A stretch of DNA of 64,000 nt from Gonatopus flavifemur (Eukaryota; Arthropoda; Insecta; Hymenoptera; Dryinidae). The first letter of the stretch is position 1; every line of letters begins with the position of its first letter. The notes below the pieces were generated by a model. It searched no databases and had not been told where the DNA came from. It saw nothing but the letters and a program-made list of their open reading frames with translations. The stretch lies in NCBI GenBank assembly GCA_018340375.1, contig JAFFJZ010000003.1, positions 17,670,001 through 17,734,000 on the forward strand, in the 5' to 3' direction. Shown in pieces: positions 50,101 to 59,908 of this stretch. A program made the translations under genes and the position numbers.

Positions 50101-53100
50101 CATTTCGTTCCAATTACGATATACACGATGAGGGAAAGAAACTCCTTCTAACAGATTGAGTAGTTGTATCATGCTATTTGGAAAAGCGTTGTTACTGTCT
50201 AATCGAATTTTATACATACACACGCTCAGACACTTTCAAATGCAACATTGTATACCTATGTTTACAATATAACGAATTTATTTACTTCGATGAGTGAAGT
50301 TGAAAAGAGATGCAGGACAAAGTCATCGACAGCAGAGAGATTTTATGGATTCGATGGAAGTGCTTATTGGATTCTCATTAATTACATGATATTGATGTGT
50401 TGTTTCTGCCGATGGGCCTACTTTAGAATCCCATTAACCCTTCCGTCGTTGGCAATAAGATACTATCGTATATAGCCTTCGTGAACTTTGTGTGAAAATT
50501 CTCTACGAGAAAAGACAAAGTGCTGAATGCTTACGGAAACGGGGCGATAATAGATTAGTAATCAAACCTCTCCTGGTAGGACTTCGACATGGTTCTGATA
50601 AGGCTGTGATAGGAGAGTTATAATTTCGGAAAACTTCCAATTGGCTCACCAAGTTCTGACATGGCATGTTGCTTAGGACTCCACGCCAATTCAATGCAAA
50701 GTTATTGTGAGAAGTCAGTCTGGTTTTCCCTCGCAATAATTCTGGCATAGGATCCCTATCGAAACCTTATTAGGTTCTTATCTCTTTTCTACCTCACATT
50801 TTTGTCAGAGCTTGAATGGGTGTTCAAGTCACGCTCTGATCAGGATACACCCCATAAGACAATTCCTTCTGAGAATTCAGAAAATTATTGCTGAATTTGA
50901 GGACACTCAAATCTCAGAAATTTATTTGCAGGTTTTTTTTCAAATTCAGCAAAATTTATCTGAAAAAATCACAGTTACACTTTTTTATGATGCAGGCATG
51001 CCTTGAAAGTTTTGCTCAGGTTCCTGTTTCAACCTCTTTTTCTTGTACTATCAGGGATGTAGAGAATACAATCGGCGAACTTCAAAGCGGGAATGTATGA
51101 GGATAATCGGAGTCTTTATTTCGGTTTCATTTCATTCTTCAAATAATGTTGATCAAACTATTCTGATTGTGTCCTTATCTGTGGCGTATTCGCCGATGAT
51201 CTAAGGATTAGAAAGAATAACATTCATGACCCAACTCAAATTTTAGCAACAAATTTTGCTCAATTCCTGTATTCATTGTTACATTAACAATTTCCTTCCT
51301 TTGCTAAAACATGTATACAATTTCCCTCATAGGACAGCAATTTTTATCAACAATTTGTAAAAACACTTTCATGTTCTGCTGCTTTTATATCTCGTAAGAA
51401 CTTGAAGTGAGTAAAAAAAAAACACCTATATATTACCATTCAAATCCGATGAATTGCGATTTTTGCTGGCAAATTTATCATACGATCGGAGTACAAGTGA
51501 CTAGAGTCCTTCGTACATTGGTCAATATCATACAAACAATGTTGTTACTGTGACAAATCCCTCCTACAAGGAATCATTTGCTTGAAATAAGTTCCAACTT
51601 GCGTATATAAGTGCGGAATATCATCACTTTCACGCGTGTAAAAGACCTATAACGTCCCTGACTGTAGGCAATGAGTTGTACATCTAAACACGTTCATTCC
51701 TACACGTAGAAAAGATCTTCGAATGATACTTATTCTATTATCAGCTATTATCGGTATATTTCAAGCGTGGAATAAGTTGAAAAAATAACATCACCGGTGC
51801 ATTGGGAAAAGCTGAGTTTCCATCGGTTTTAAAAATAAGGCGCAGCCACTTCGAGTCAGACTTTTTACAGTAGTGTACGATGCCTACGAAATGACAACCA
51901 TCTGCACTTCTTTACACAATCTTACATCCTAGGGCGATCATAACTTGGAATACTTATAGTGATTTTTCAAAAAATCAAGCACACAAAGAAAAAGTTTATG
52001 CATTTTCAACATACGCGAATATCATCGATAGTCCACTGCCAATTTATATGTAATAAACATAAAGAATACGTCGGATCAACACAAAAATGATACGTGGATA
52101 ATCCTGAAAATCCTGAATACTGAAAAATACACCGAAGATGGCGTCAGCGAATTTGTTTTCTCCATAATTCAAGTCCATCAAACAAAATTCATTTCCCAAA
52201 ACAATGCTTCTCTTCGCAACGATCACTGATCTTCAAGACAATCGCGACTCATTAACGAAAAATTTCGAGACCATTCTGCCGTGAATGAAAACTCGACCAC
52301 AAGCCAACGCTCATCTTCAAGGCCCATGAAAATCCAATTAATTGATATTCAATTTTGAATTCAAATGAGTTCCATTTTAATCACTGGAATGACTGGAAAA
52401 TAACGTAACAAAAGGAGGAAAAGAAACATTTTCTCTCAATATTATCCAATCGAGGCTTCAATCATTCGCTTCCAGATATTGTCCGAGAAAATGAGGTTAA
52501 GGATCTTCAATTAAACCGGAAATTTACGATACAATCGTTGCCACCCGTACACACTTTTTTCCCACCGTTTCAACTTTTTTCCTTATTCTCATATTGTTGG
52601 ACGATTGTAGCATGAAGGCCGTTCAAACCACCGGAGAAATCGACTTTTCGTCCTCGGATGGTCAGTCATTAAAGTCTCATTATTATCTCTATCTATTCGA
52701 AATTTATCAAATATTGTCCAATTACATCGTTTTAATCGGAGAATGAACAAGTTATTCGACGTATCGGAGAATACGATTAGTATAATCAAAACTGTACGAT
52801 TCACGTGAACGATAAGATATTCCACGGTCCATTTATTTTTATTTTACATCATTTTTTTGTCTGTATTTCATTATCTTCTTTGTTATAAATAAAACGTATG
52901 AAATTAACCTCTCGAGTATAGTTTCGTATGAAAAGATGTGGATGGTGGAATTACAATATCTCGATTTAATACGAAATTATATAAGCTCGATTTATAGGGC
53001 AATAAAAAGAAGATTCAGTAATCTGAGGGTAAATTAAAATTTTCTGGTACAAGTGGCTTGTATATGGTTTTTAATTTTGTTCGTTAACACCTGTGTCAAC

Positions 53101-56100
53101 ACTTGAACGATGTGAATTGAAATTGTTGTTGTAGAATATATAAATTTCATCGAATTTCTCAACGCATTCCGTATATAGAGGAAACGATTCCTCCAATAAT
53201 TCAGATTTCATAGAAAAAATTTGTCAATTTCACACACAAAATTTGGAAGCAATTAACACAGATTTTATAAGATTCGAACCAAGTTTTGTATGAAAACTAT
53301 TTCAAGATAATATTGTGTTTGAATTTCCATAAAAGTATGGGAGATTCGATACAAAGATGTGTGTGTTAATTGCTTCCAAACTTTGATATTAAAATTAATA
53401 CAAATATTTTTTACAGTGTACTGGTGATGACTACACTAAAATGTTAAGAATCCTATTCTACTATACATATTTTTTCCGCTGACAATAAATATCAATTCAG
53501 CCATATTCACGGTCATATTTTGATGATAATCAACGTGGGTTGATACGTAACAGAATTATATATGTATTTTCAATCATTTTCAGCAATATCATAGTGAATT
53601 TTTCCCATGTAATGTAAAAACGTCGGATGATGTGCTTTCATTACATACTTTTTCTATTCTTCTGCTTTCCAGAAACACTTTTTGTTCCCTCTTTTCTCGC
53701 AAAGTATATTATATTGAAAAGTTATTGCTCACGCTGTACAAGATCTTTTCAGAACATGTATGCTTATGAAGAGAACAACCTTCCAATTTCTTTTGCGTTG
53801 TATTGTAGAATCCCATACAGGGTTCATCAATTGGCCCAATAATGGCACGTTACTGGACCACAAACGGCGTTCTTCGCCCGTTAATGGCTCATCAATGGTT
53901 GATTGTTGGATGATAACGTGGGTCCAGTAATGGCGATATATAATGGGCCATGTATAAAATCATTGATTGGCCCAGTAATGGGGCTAAATGATCCCGATTT
54001 ATGACCAGAAATTTCGGGATAATGTTCGAATGTTAGCCATCAATGGCAGATTACGAGGGCATAATAATAATGATATCCAATGGTAATATGACTGCGTTTC
54101 AGAATAATCGGTTCGGTATTCGTTGAAATGAGTAGTTAAGTGTGACCCAAAACACTTTTTTGTTTTTGTTTTAGGGAAATTTGTCATTCCAGTTTTCACA
54201 AGATCAGAAATGGATGTTTTTTTTCTAAATAGGTTTGCATGCTCGATATTTCCACAATCTCAAATGTTAAATCATACGAGTCAAAAGCACTCTCGATAAA
54301 TCAGTTGAATTCAGTTGCTTATTCCTTCAAATTTCTTGTTATTTACATGAGAAAGTAATTGATTATCTATATAAATAAGAATTTATTTGAATCATGTAAA
54401 ACGTATTTGATGGATGTGAATTATTTATTCAGTATAATAGAAATAAGGCCAAAACAAACTTTTTTCACGGGTGATTACGAATACAATACATTCAACTTTG
54501 AAATCCATTTCACTTAGTAATAGACCATCTTTCAGCCAGTAACGGGGAATCAATGGTTGGCCGTTTACCATAGCCGTACATCAGCTGATTATCCATTGTT
54601 GGCCATTCAATGGTAGCCATACATGGGCCGATTATTGGCTGTGTTTACATTATCGGGGTTTCCTGTATGGAATGGGGAGCAAATGTTGTGGAGAAAGAAA
54701 TGAATGATCCTTCAAAAGAATGATTCCTCCATTCTACACACAAATTAGCAGCTGAAAATCCATGTTCCTAATTATTTTTCAGAAACGATGTCAAAGGATT
54801 AGAGGAAAGAGTAGAAGGCTCAGCTTTGTGGAGTTCGGCCAAAGTGGGCGCTGGAAAATATGATGCTGAACAATTGAGGGAAGTCCGATGGTTGGAGAAC
54901 GCAATACAGGTTTACGCTAAGGCTCTTGACGTATTATGGTAAGATTTTCAATGTTTCGTTTTTGTTATATTCCACACGACTGACATTGATGAAAGAAGAA
55001 AAACCTTGAAACATGAAATTATGTACAAACAAGAAATGCGCAGCGTGGTTTTAATTGAATCAATAATTTCAAGAATAATTCATCAAACCTGTTGCTCAAA
55101 GGTTCTTCATAATTGTAACTGATAGACATTATTTTCAATGTGCACCTTATTTGCGATCCTAGAAAAGTCTGTTTCCTTCAATTATTATTTGTATAAAATC
55201 ACCATAAGTTGGGAGTTGAATATTTCAATATCGAAGAAACGAAAAACCAGAGAAGCATACATTTATATGTTCCAGTAAGAAGAAAAAGTGCAAAAACCTG
55301 ATAAATCCAGTTGATTGGAACAACGTGGTATCGGATACTCTGGTGCAAGAGTTCGCTGTAGGAAAATCATCGAATTCTTTGGATCTATTGGTAAAACGCA
55401 AAACCGCCGACTTTAAGGATCTGGGAAACATTTTGATCCGCAAGAAGAATGTGAAAATCAGTTGGCCCGGACGGAAAGAAGAGGATGACAACGATGGGAC
55501 GAAAGACGATGACCGGGACAATGACGACAACGACGACGACGACGACAATGACGACGATGACGATGGAGAAGTACCCGATGCTTTCAAGAAGTTGATATCG
55601 AAACAGAAAGAATCTCTCGTTGGCTGTGCCACTTCGGCTAGAGAAATTAAAATGACGTCCGACGATGACGATGACGACCAAGAACGATCTCATGTCATTG
55701 TTTCTGAAGTGGATGAGATGGAATGGTGGACCATGGTAAAAATATTTTTCATTTTTCTTGTATTGGACTCACAACGGTATTATTCTCCTTTTGACGACAC
55801 TAGGTAACCGATTCTAATTCATCTAAGTACTACAAGCTGATGATTATTATCGTTTCGAACTTCTATAGGAGATTCGTTAGGAAGTTAAAACTTCTAGAGA
55901 TTATCATTTGATTTTGCTGTATTCTTTCCTACAGGTGGCTACCGTGTGCGGAGTAGGAGTCGCGGCGTTCGTCGTTGGTATCGCTGCCGTTTATGTATTG
56001 TACGCGAATATCCGTGGCCCAAGGACTCCGAAGAGCAATAATTTGAGCCGAGATTCGAGTTTGAGGAGAGTCGGGAGTGAAAGAGAAATGCCTGCTACAC

Positions 56101-56183
56101 GAGTTCAAAGACCCCAGAGGCCGCGACGTCCACCACAGAGGAACGAGAGCGTTAGAAGCAATATTTCTGAAAGAAGTGTCTGA
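35128..56183 (+). CDS. orphan single-pass receptor-like protein with PBP1/ANF-receptor ligand-binding domain (8 coding exons, 555 aa)
   Basis: Coding exons: 35128-35353, 40158-40265, 47142-47287, 47783-47948, 48143-48299, 54783-54938, 55276-55735 and 55935-56183. Each has a GT donor and AG acceptor, and all phases agree. Residues 1-20 are a hydrophobic signal peptide (YILVTFAIVLAAC). About 28-380 resemble the type I periplasmic-binding fold of natriuretic-peptide, glutamate and GABA-B receptors: a start helix (51-66), LDTCGS (80-85), LGIIGPDTATNA (111-122), then KIPHLVRKP, SPYLHHLPRES and ALKWKAFTL typical of lobe 1. Cysteines 26, 45, 83 and 104 could form disulphides; N68 and N237 are sequons. 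Residues 389-416 are almost all Asp, and a second Asp run lies at 449-454. Residues 474-497 are one membrane helix. The tail of about 58 residues is Arg- and Ser-rich. No kinase, cyclase or 7TM follows, so the ligand and output are unknown. A decoy or clearance receptor (as NPR-C) or co-receptor is possible. The ATG has a GAAAATG context. Confidence 0.82.
36269..36364. repeat. repeat fragment shared with 46938-47031
   Basis: 'gattactggc', 'gacgctgatggctctg', 'atgccggtga' and 'ccgttacta' occur here in the same order and spacing as 'gattactggc', 'ccgctgatggccctg', 'atgccggtga' and 'ccgttacaa' at 46938-47031. These are two diverged fragments of one dispersed element in two introns of the same gene. 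No ends were recognised. Confidence 0.5.
36655..36842. repeat. inverted repeat in intron 1
   Basis: 'aaaccacgttgtttccaatgtt' and 'aacgttagaaacaacgtggtt' pair closely around a 50-bp loop. The outer flanks (ctgggtcaagtcc / cctgacccaatcc) pair loosely, so the whole looks like an older snap-back MITE. Confidence 0.6.
37296..37540. mobile_element. MITE with actgtaaaaaatgtgg termini
   Basis: The left end tacactgtaaaaaatgtggg and right end ccacaatcattttttacaga are inverted, with 'gggaaattttg' against 'ggaaaattcc' just inside. It is 245 bp with no supported product. Confidence 0.65.
38011..38156. repeat. short-armed inverted repeat
   Basis: 'catctaggaaaagtagt' pairs with 'aactacttttcgtagatg', and 'gaggcaact' with 'agttgcctc' inside. 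It is about 146 bp, in intron 1 of the receptor-like gene. Confidence 0.5.
39695..39923 (-). pseudogene. LINE reverse transcriptase remnant
   Basis: Read on the minus strand from 39923, the frame gives a basic lead-in, then VKEFK, a stop codon, LGSIITENGKSERDIRARIA, QGKQVF, KKQLLCSRNISLAVRKK and FLKC. This is the well-known post-catalytic region of many insect LINE reverse transcriptases (VKEFKYLGS-IT-NG----DI--RI---K--F), which follows the YADD box. The tyrosine codon of 'KYLGS' has become a stop (TAG). Neither the catalytic core nor the C-terminal domain is visible nearby, so this is a dead fragment. It lies antisense within intron 1, about 230 bases before exon 2. Confidence 0.75.
40632..40990 (-). 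pseudogene. mariner-family transposase remnant
   Basis: On the minus strand the frame reads LHRDNASAYRAAVTQDCLEN, then NVELFNHLSHS, VPWDFGMFPFVKVCMETQRF and a terminal GNYFEK. This follows the mariner transposase order: LHHDNAPAH (second catalytic Asp), NVELLPHPPYSPDLAP, CDFFLFP-LK (third catalytic Asp), and the closing KC---GDYFE. The catalytic Asp of 'RDNA' and of 'WDF' are both readable, but 'YSPDLAP' is eroded and an in-frame stop precedes LHRDNA. The N-terminal DNA-binding domain and terminal repeats are not found. This is an inactive, 5'-truncated copy inside intron 2. Confidence 0.75.
41338..41459. mobile_element. MITE of the 'gattctcgccaaatctca' family, copy 2
   Basis: It opens with gaactggttaaacaaaccga and closes with tttcaaccagagta, imperfect inverted ends. 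The core 'gattgattctcgccaaatct', 'cttgcacaatgttctgacca' and 'atttcatttcgtcagattct' closely matches copy 3 at 62632-62838. It is shorter than copy 1. Confidence 0.6.
42982..43048. mobile_element. very short MITE with cccagacagcacaa-type termini
   Basis: CCCTAACAGCACAATGTG at the left pairs with CACGTTGTGCTGTCTGGG at the right, with 15 of 18 positions matching, around about 30 bp. It may be a minimal or internally deleted element. A related 'acccaagcagcacgaaaa' occurs about 60 bp to the right. Confidence 0.5.
43217..43480. mobile_element. MITE with ctacaataccgag termini
   Basis: The left arm (ctacaataccgagtgatgcg, then aggggtaaaccact) pairs with the right arm (agtggtttacccct, then cggagtaatgtag) over about 40 bp. 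It is about 264 bp with no coding frame. Confidence 0.65.
43745..43857. repeat. 'gagtg'-type hairpin
   Basis: 'gtgaaaatactgcaagtcca' and 'tggacttgcagtattttcac' are perfect 20-base inverted repeats around gagtg/cactc motifs. The phrase 'ggacttgcagtattttgact' near 2512 in ETHR intron 2 is a relative. Linked by motif to the repeats at 12238 and 60990. Confidence 0.7.
46622..46848. mobile_element. MITE of the 'gttagaaatttctgca' family, copy 3
   Basis: It starts tacactgttagaaatttctg and ends atatttctgacggtgta, an inverted pair. It is the best-ended of three copies (others 9901-10108 and 18865-19056). About 227 bp, non-coding. Confidence 0.7.
46938..47031. repeat. repeat fragment shared with 36269-36364
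   Basis: This is the second copy of the 'gattactggc...ctgatgg...atgccggtga' sequence, ending about 110 bases before exon 3 of the receptor-like gene. Confidence 0.5.
49107..49341. mobile_element. MITE with ctacacggagaaaa termini
   Basis: CTACACGGAGAAAA and TTTTTTCTCCGTGTAG are inverted ends. Diverged partial relatives lie at 28990-29190 (inverted; shares 'gctagcataacgaactagtc' with 'gctatagtaacagacctgct' type wording) and 32422-32540. It is 235 bp and nested in the 1.5 kb element. Confidence 0.65.
49345..49435. repeat. GC-rich repeat related to 1083-1162
   Basis: 'gtgtatgaactctggccc', 'ttttgggcccacat' and 'atgggccccatcgta' parallel the hairpin in ETHR intron 2. The ends gtgtatg and cacatgcgagg pair only weakly. 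Confidence 0.5.
53209..53420. mobile_element. MITE of the 'agaagcaattaacacac' family, copy 2
   Basis: It begins tagaaaaaatttgtcaattt and ends caaatattttttacagtgta. The inner arms 'tttggaagcaattaacaca' and 'gtgttaattgcttccaaa' pair nearly perfectly. It is the partner of 31801-32027, with the ends better conserved on the right. Confidence 0.7.
53812..54670. mobile_element. non-autonomous element, about 0.86 kb, with cccatacagg ends and 'aatggcc' repeats
   Basis: The left end cccatacagggttcatc and right end ggggtttcctgtatgg are inverted. Both arms carry repeated 'ggcccaataatgg', 'ttggccattcaatgg' and 'gggccgattattggc' motifs. The layout (short TIRs plus repeated GGCC words in both arms) parallels the 48475-49961 element. 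Confidence 0.55.
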
Positions 56184-56301
56184 AGTATCATCGAGATGAT
56201 TCTTCTTCACGAGAATATCAAATTATCGATCGATCGCTTGGCCTGTAATTGATACAGAAAACAACGATTTGAATCATGAGCCAAGATATAATCTTCAAAG
56301 C

Positions 56302-56307
56302 AATAAA
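56302..56307 (+). terminator. polyadenylation signal AATAAA
   Basis: AATAAA occurs about 119 bases after the stop codon of the receptor-like gene, a usual distance for a short 3' UTR. Further AATAAA copies occur downstream in this AT-rich DNA, so the choice is likely but not proven. Confidence 0.5.
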
Positions 56308-57873
56308 TATAATCATAAGCATGACACTGCTGTTTTGATTCATCGTCGTTTATTGTATTTCATCTCACGCTATTTTCGATAGACGATATTCAGATTGAAT
56401 CAATATTGCCTCAGAAAAATCAACTAAATAATCTTCCTTCAAAGTACTTATCTCAATTGATTTTACAGTTTTTTTTCTTACCGCTTACCGTTCGTTGATA
56501 TTCTGCAGAGACCTTCGAGATATTTTGTATGACTTGTTTTTATTAATTATTATATTCATACATACACAACACACAATGAGTTTCTTTTTCATAGTTTTTC
56601 AGAAAAATTTCAAATAGGATGTTTTTTCACAAGCAGATGCCGCGTGTACATGAAATAGAAAAAAAAACCCCAAAGAAGAGATTGATAATCGGATGGAATC
56701 AATGACTATTTCTTCATTCCGTCCATGTGGAGAGAAATAAAAAATATGATCCTTTGGTTTACAAACGAACATCTTCATTAACATTTTCATTCATATGAAT
56801 CTAGGGAATATTGTTGTATAGTATGAAAATATGTGTATAAAACAACGTTTTCTATATGTATAAAAAAGTGAATATTTCATTCAAGATTATAATAATCAAA
56901 ATATATGTAAAAACTTGTAGTCATTGATATCGAGTGAGATCTGTACGAGCAAGATCAAGTATATTAATCACACCTCAACGCGGTATGAATTGTATTAATT
57001 GTGAATAAACTTACAATATTAAGTATAATTCGTGTACGTGATTTGTAAGAATCATTGAAAGAAATAAATTCAATAAATCATACAGAATTTTATGATACCG
57101 ATAAGATTATACTTTTACACTTATTTCCTTGAAGTGATTAAGAAATTGATTGATTCGAGCTCAGAAAAACTTGCTGGGAGCTGTCATTATCCGTCTAATA
57201 TCTCCAACGTGGTGAGGGAAGGTCGAGAAATTTCAATTTAAGATTCCTCTGTGGAATTTGTAGTTGCAAATAAATACTCATGCATATTCTTCCTATTTTA
57301 ATTAATACATTCAGAACAACATTGTGCTGCAAAGTTGCACTACATAAATACAATAATTGCTCTGAACGCGCTTTAAACGCACCCAGCAGGCATTCTCGTT
57401 ACGACACTTGTGGAATTAATACAATTGAATATTGTCAAGGATTGTATCTCGTATGGAATTTCCATAATCCAGAAACAAGTTAACGTTGGTGGTAACCAAC
57501 CTTGTTTCTTTAGAGTCCGCAGTAGTGTCGGTACAAACAAATTTTGCTGAGATGCGCGATCAACGCTAAAGAACAACACGATGAAGACTTTGACAAAGTC
57601 TGCGATGAGATTACTGGTGTTCAGTCACGTTGTACTAATATTGAACATTATTCTACAATCAATGAACCCAGGGAATAAAATGATGTCACGATTCCAGATT
57701 TGCAACAAATATATGCAGCTTCAATTCGGAATGGGATGAGGTGTCATAAGAATGCGGGATGCAGTGTTAATTACGCATACAAGGAATTTCCTCCTCTTTC
57801 TACTCCGTCACGATGCTATTATGTTGTACAAGTTTGAATCGTTTATAAAATCGAAACGAAAATTCAAACTCAC
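56308..57873. other. 3' flank of the receptor-like gene and gap to the minus-strand exon
   Basis: It is AT-rich with no recognised domain. TTTATT on the plus strand near 56349, equal to AATAAA on the minus strand, could serve a convergent transcript. A short inverted repeat (aaacaagttaacgtt / aaccaaccttgtttc) lies near 57474-57512. A possible terminal minus-strand exon (57524-57605) is discussed with the next feature. Confidence 0.35.
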
Positions 57874-58030
57874 GAAGCATGATAAACTATCGTCATTTAT
57901 CTCCTCAAGTTGACTCCTTTGAATTGAAAACATCGTTGAAAGAATGTGCTGCAAGAATCCCATACAGAAATTGACCATTGGCACTAGCATGGCGCAACCC
58001 TGAAATGATAAGCATGCGCCCATGATAAAA
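57874..58030 (-). CDS. putative exon of a small membrane protein, gene not identified
   Basis: On the minus strand a strong acceptor (TTATTTTTTTACAG) precedes this segment and a donor (TTC|GTGAGT) follows. The frame between encodes 52 residues with an ATG at 58023. From that ATG it reads MGACLSFQGCAMLVPMVNF, then a hydrophobic run to about residue 28, then a polar segment (QRSQLEEINDDSLSCF). It therefore looks like a signal-anchor or transmembrane helix followed by a soluble stretch. Upstream at about 58236, GA|GTAAGTAT could be the donor of a 5' leader exon. Downstream an acceptor CATCGCAG at 57606-57613 opens a frame in matching phase 0 that ends after about 29 codons, which may be the last exon. 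The full product and family are unknown. Confidence 0.4.
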
Positions 58031-58741
58031 CTGTAAAAAAATAATTAACCCAAAAATATATGAAGATTATGCGCATTTCACAATTTCCGAAATATGTTAT
58101 TTGGGACAGTATTGTGTTTTCCTCATTTATCTGTAAACAACTCGGTGTTTTTGGTCGCTAAAGTTTGCCATGAGGAGTGTACAGAATAACGATCGACTGT
58201 TCTTCCAGAGAATTATTTGAGCTTTATATAATCCTTGTATACTTACTCAACTCAGTTAGCGATCCAGCCATCAAAAGTTGAAATTAAGGAGCATGCCAAT
58301 ATTGAGTCATGCTATTACCAATGATCGGCGCTACAGTGAAAACTAATTTTTATCCAGAATAGACCAAAGTTTGTGGCAATATTTACCCACGTTACAAAAG
58401 ATTCTATCGTTCGGTCAATTTTGCACCAAGGATGAGCCTAGCAAGTGCCAAGCCTGGCGGAATTGTGAACGAATGGTAGGCTGACAACCTAAATTCGTTG
58501 AACACCGATATCGGTGCGACATTATAATTGTTGTTAATCAACATTGAATATTTATAGATTGCCAAGCCTTGGTTGTCAAAATTCCGCCAAGTTATATTCT
58601 TTTGTCAGCATTGGCGGAACCTAAAAATTTTTGTATGGGTTTTGGGACTTTAACCGAGGTTGGATCTGAGTACTTCGTTATTCGATTATCAATTAATTTC
58701 AATGAACGATTCAAACTTCAGCAACATATTCTATCTTGGAT

Positions 58742-58976
58742 ATACTGAGAGAGAAGCAAGCGTAAATATTACAATCTTGATTAACAGATTGAAGGCACCG
58801 CGGATCATAGAGGATAATCGCTCAACGTTAGTTCATTTAAATACTATTTGAAAAGTGGTTTTGTTTCTTCAAATATTAGTTTATCGCATTCATTCTGAGC
58901 GATTATCTTCTATGATTCGCGATGCTATTCAATCTGTTGATGAAGATTGTAATTTTTACGCTTTTTTCTCTCAGTC
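58742..58976. mobile_element. palindromic MITE with actgagagagaag termini
   Basis: Left arm 'ctgagagagaagcaagcgta' then 'aatattacaatcttgattaa' pairs with right arm 'gatgaagattgtaattttta' then 'cgcttttttctctcag'. Further in, 'gatcatagaggataatcgct' pairs with 'agcgattatcttctatgatt'. The arms are about 90 bp around a short centre. Confidence 0.75.
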
Positions 58977-59220
58977 TATTTAGACGCGGATATTTTTGTT
59001 TTCATATAATTATTCGGTAACTCGATTCTATTCGTTCTTGATTTGCTTGAATTGCTGGCTGACAATCTCCTCGTGAAAGGAAACGATAGAAACCGATTGA
59101 AAGGGTCAAAAACTACATAGAAAACAATTTAGAATCTATCTATTTCTATTTTTTATTTTGGCAGTGAAATGACACTAATTGCATTATCGAAAAGTACTTT
59201 CAATGTACTCTCTGCACAAT

Positions 59221-59460
59221 TACACGCAGAAAACAGATGTGTTGAAAAGTCCCATAATTTATTGAGGATCAGCGCCAGTCTCTGACAAATAGAGTTTTCA
59301 CTTGAATTTACTTTTAAAAAGTCCCATAATTAGACGTATTTCTACAAGAAAATTATGGTACTTTTGAAGCTATATTCAGGTAAATAATTTCATTCATCAC
59401 AGATTGGCGCTGATCCTCAATAAATTATGGGAATTTTTAAAATATATTTTTCTGCGTGTA
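59221..59460. mobile_element. MITE with tacacgcagaaaa termini
   Basis: TACACGCAGAAAA and TTTTTCTGCGTGTA are inverted ends. The subterminal arms 'cccataatttattgaggatc' (then agcgcc) and 'gatcctcaataaattatggg' (preceded by ggcgct) are nearly perfect. It is 240 bp. Confidence 0.75.
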
Positions 59461-59719
59461 GACCCTGATATTGCGCCTCACTGGAACCTAAGACGTAATC
59501 TTACTTCTTTCTATCATTTTAGCTACGTACTTTGTTTGAATATGGCGTTGCGTTTGAATAAAAAAAAGCCATATATGGAATAAATATCTATTGATCAACT
59601 ATCCATTTCTGAGACTATTAAAATTCCATAAAAATATATCAATAAGATTTGGCTGGCTCGATAGAATGAATTGAGTTATATTAGTCGCTTCAGCGAAGAT
59701 CTTCCGCGGTTTGCAAAAT

Positions 59720-59908
59720 TAAATAAATTTTGGGCTTCCGTAGTGGAGCCGCGTCTTGTATCGGTTGATCGCCGATGTTTCGCCAACATTGCAGCTGGCT
59801 TTTTCATACCGCCCTAAAGAAGCCAGCTGCAATAATGACGAAACGTCGGCAACCAACCAAACTGATACCAAACGCGACTCCATTCCGGAAGCTCAAAATT
59901 TATTTCAG
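59720..59908. repeat. long inverted repeat, GC-richer core
   Basis: Arms of about 85 bp: 'aaataaattttgggcttccg' pairs with 'cggaagctcaaaatttattt', 'ttgtatcggttgatcgccga' loosely with 'ggcaaccaaccaaactgata', and 'cattgcagctggcttt' with 'gaagccagctgcaat'. The loop is about 15 bp. It is a probable snap-back MITE. Confidence 0.75.

Larger units (their letters stand above)
48300..54782 (+). other. intron 5 of the receptor-like gene, with large non-autonomous elements
   Basis: This 6.5 kb phase-2 intron has donor GTAAGA and acceptor TTTTTCAG. It contains a 1.5 kb element (48475-49961), a MITE copy (53209-53420) and a 0.86 kb element (53812-54670). I see nothing recognisable between 50.0 and 53.2 kb apart from short chance ORFs. 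Confidence 0.65.

Noticed and set aside
55225..55693. Minus-strand ORFs of 135 and 102 codons rich in Ser or Val/Ile
   Set aside because: They are antisense shadows of the Asp-coding repeat in exon 7 of the receptor-like gene, and the sense frame is fixed by splice phases.
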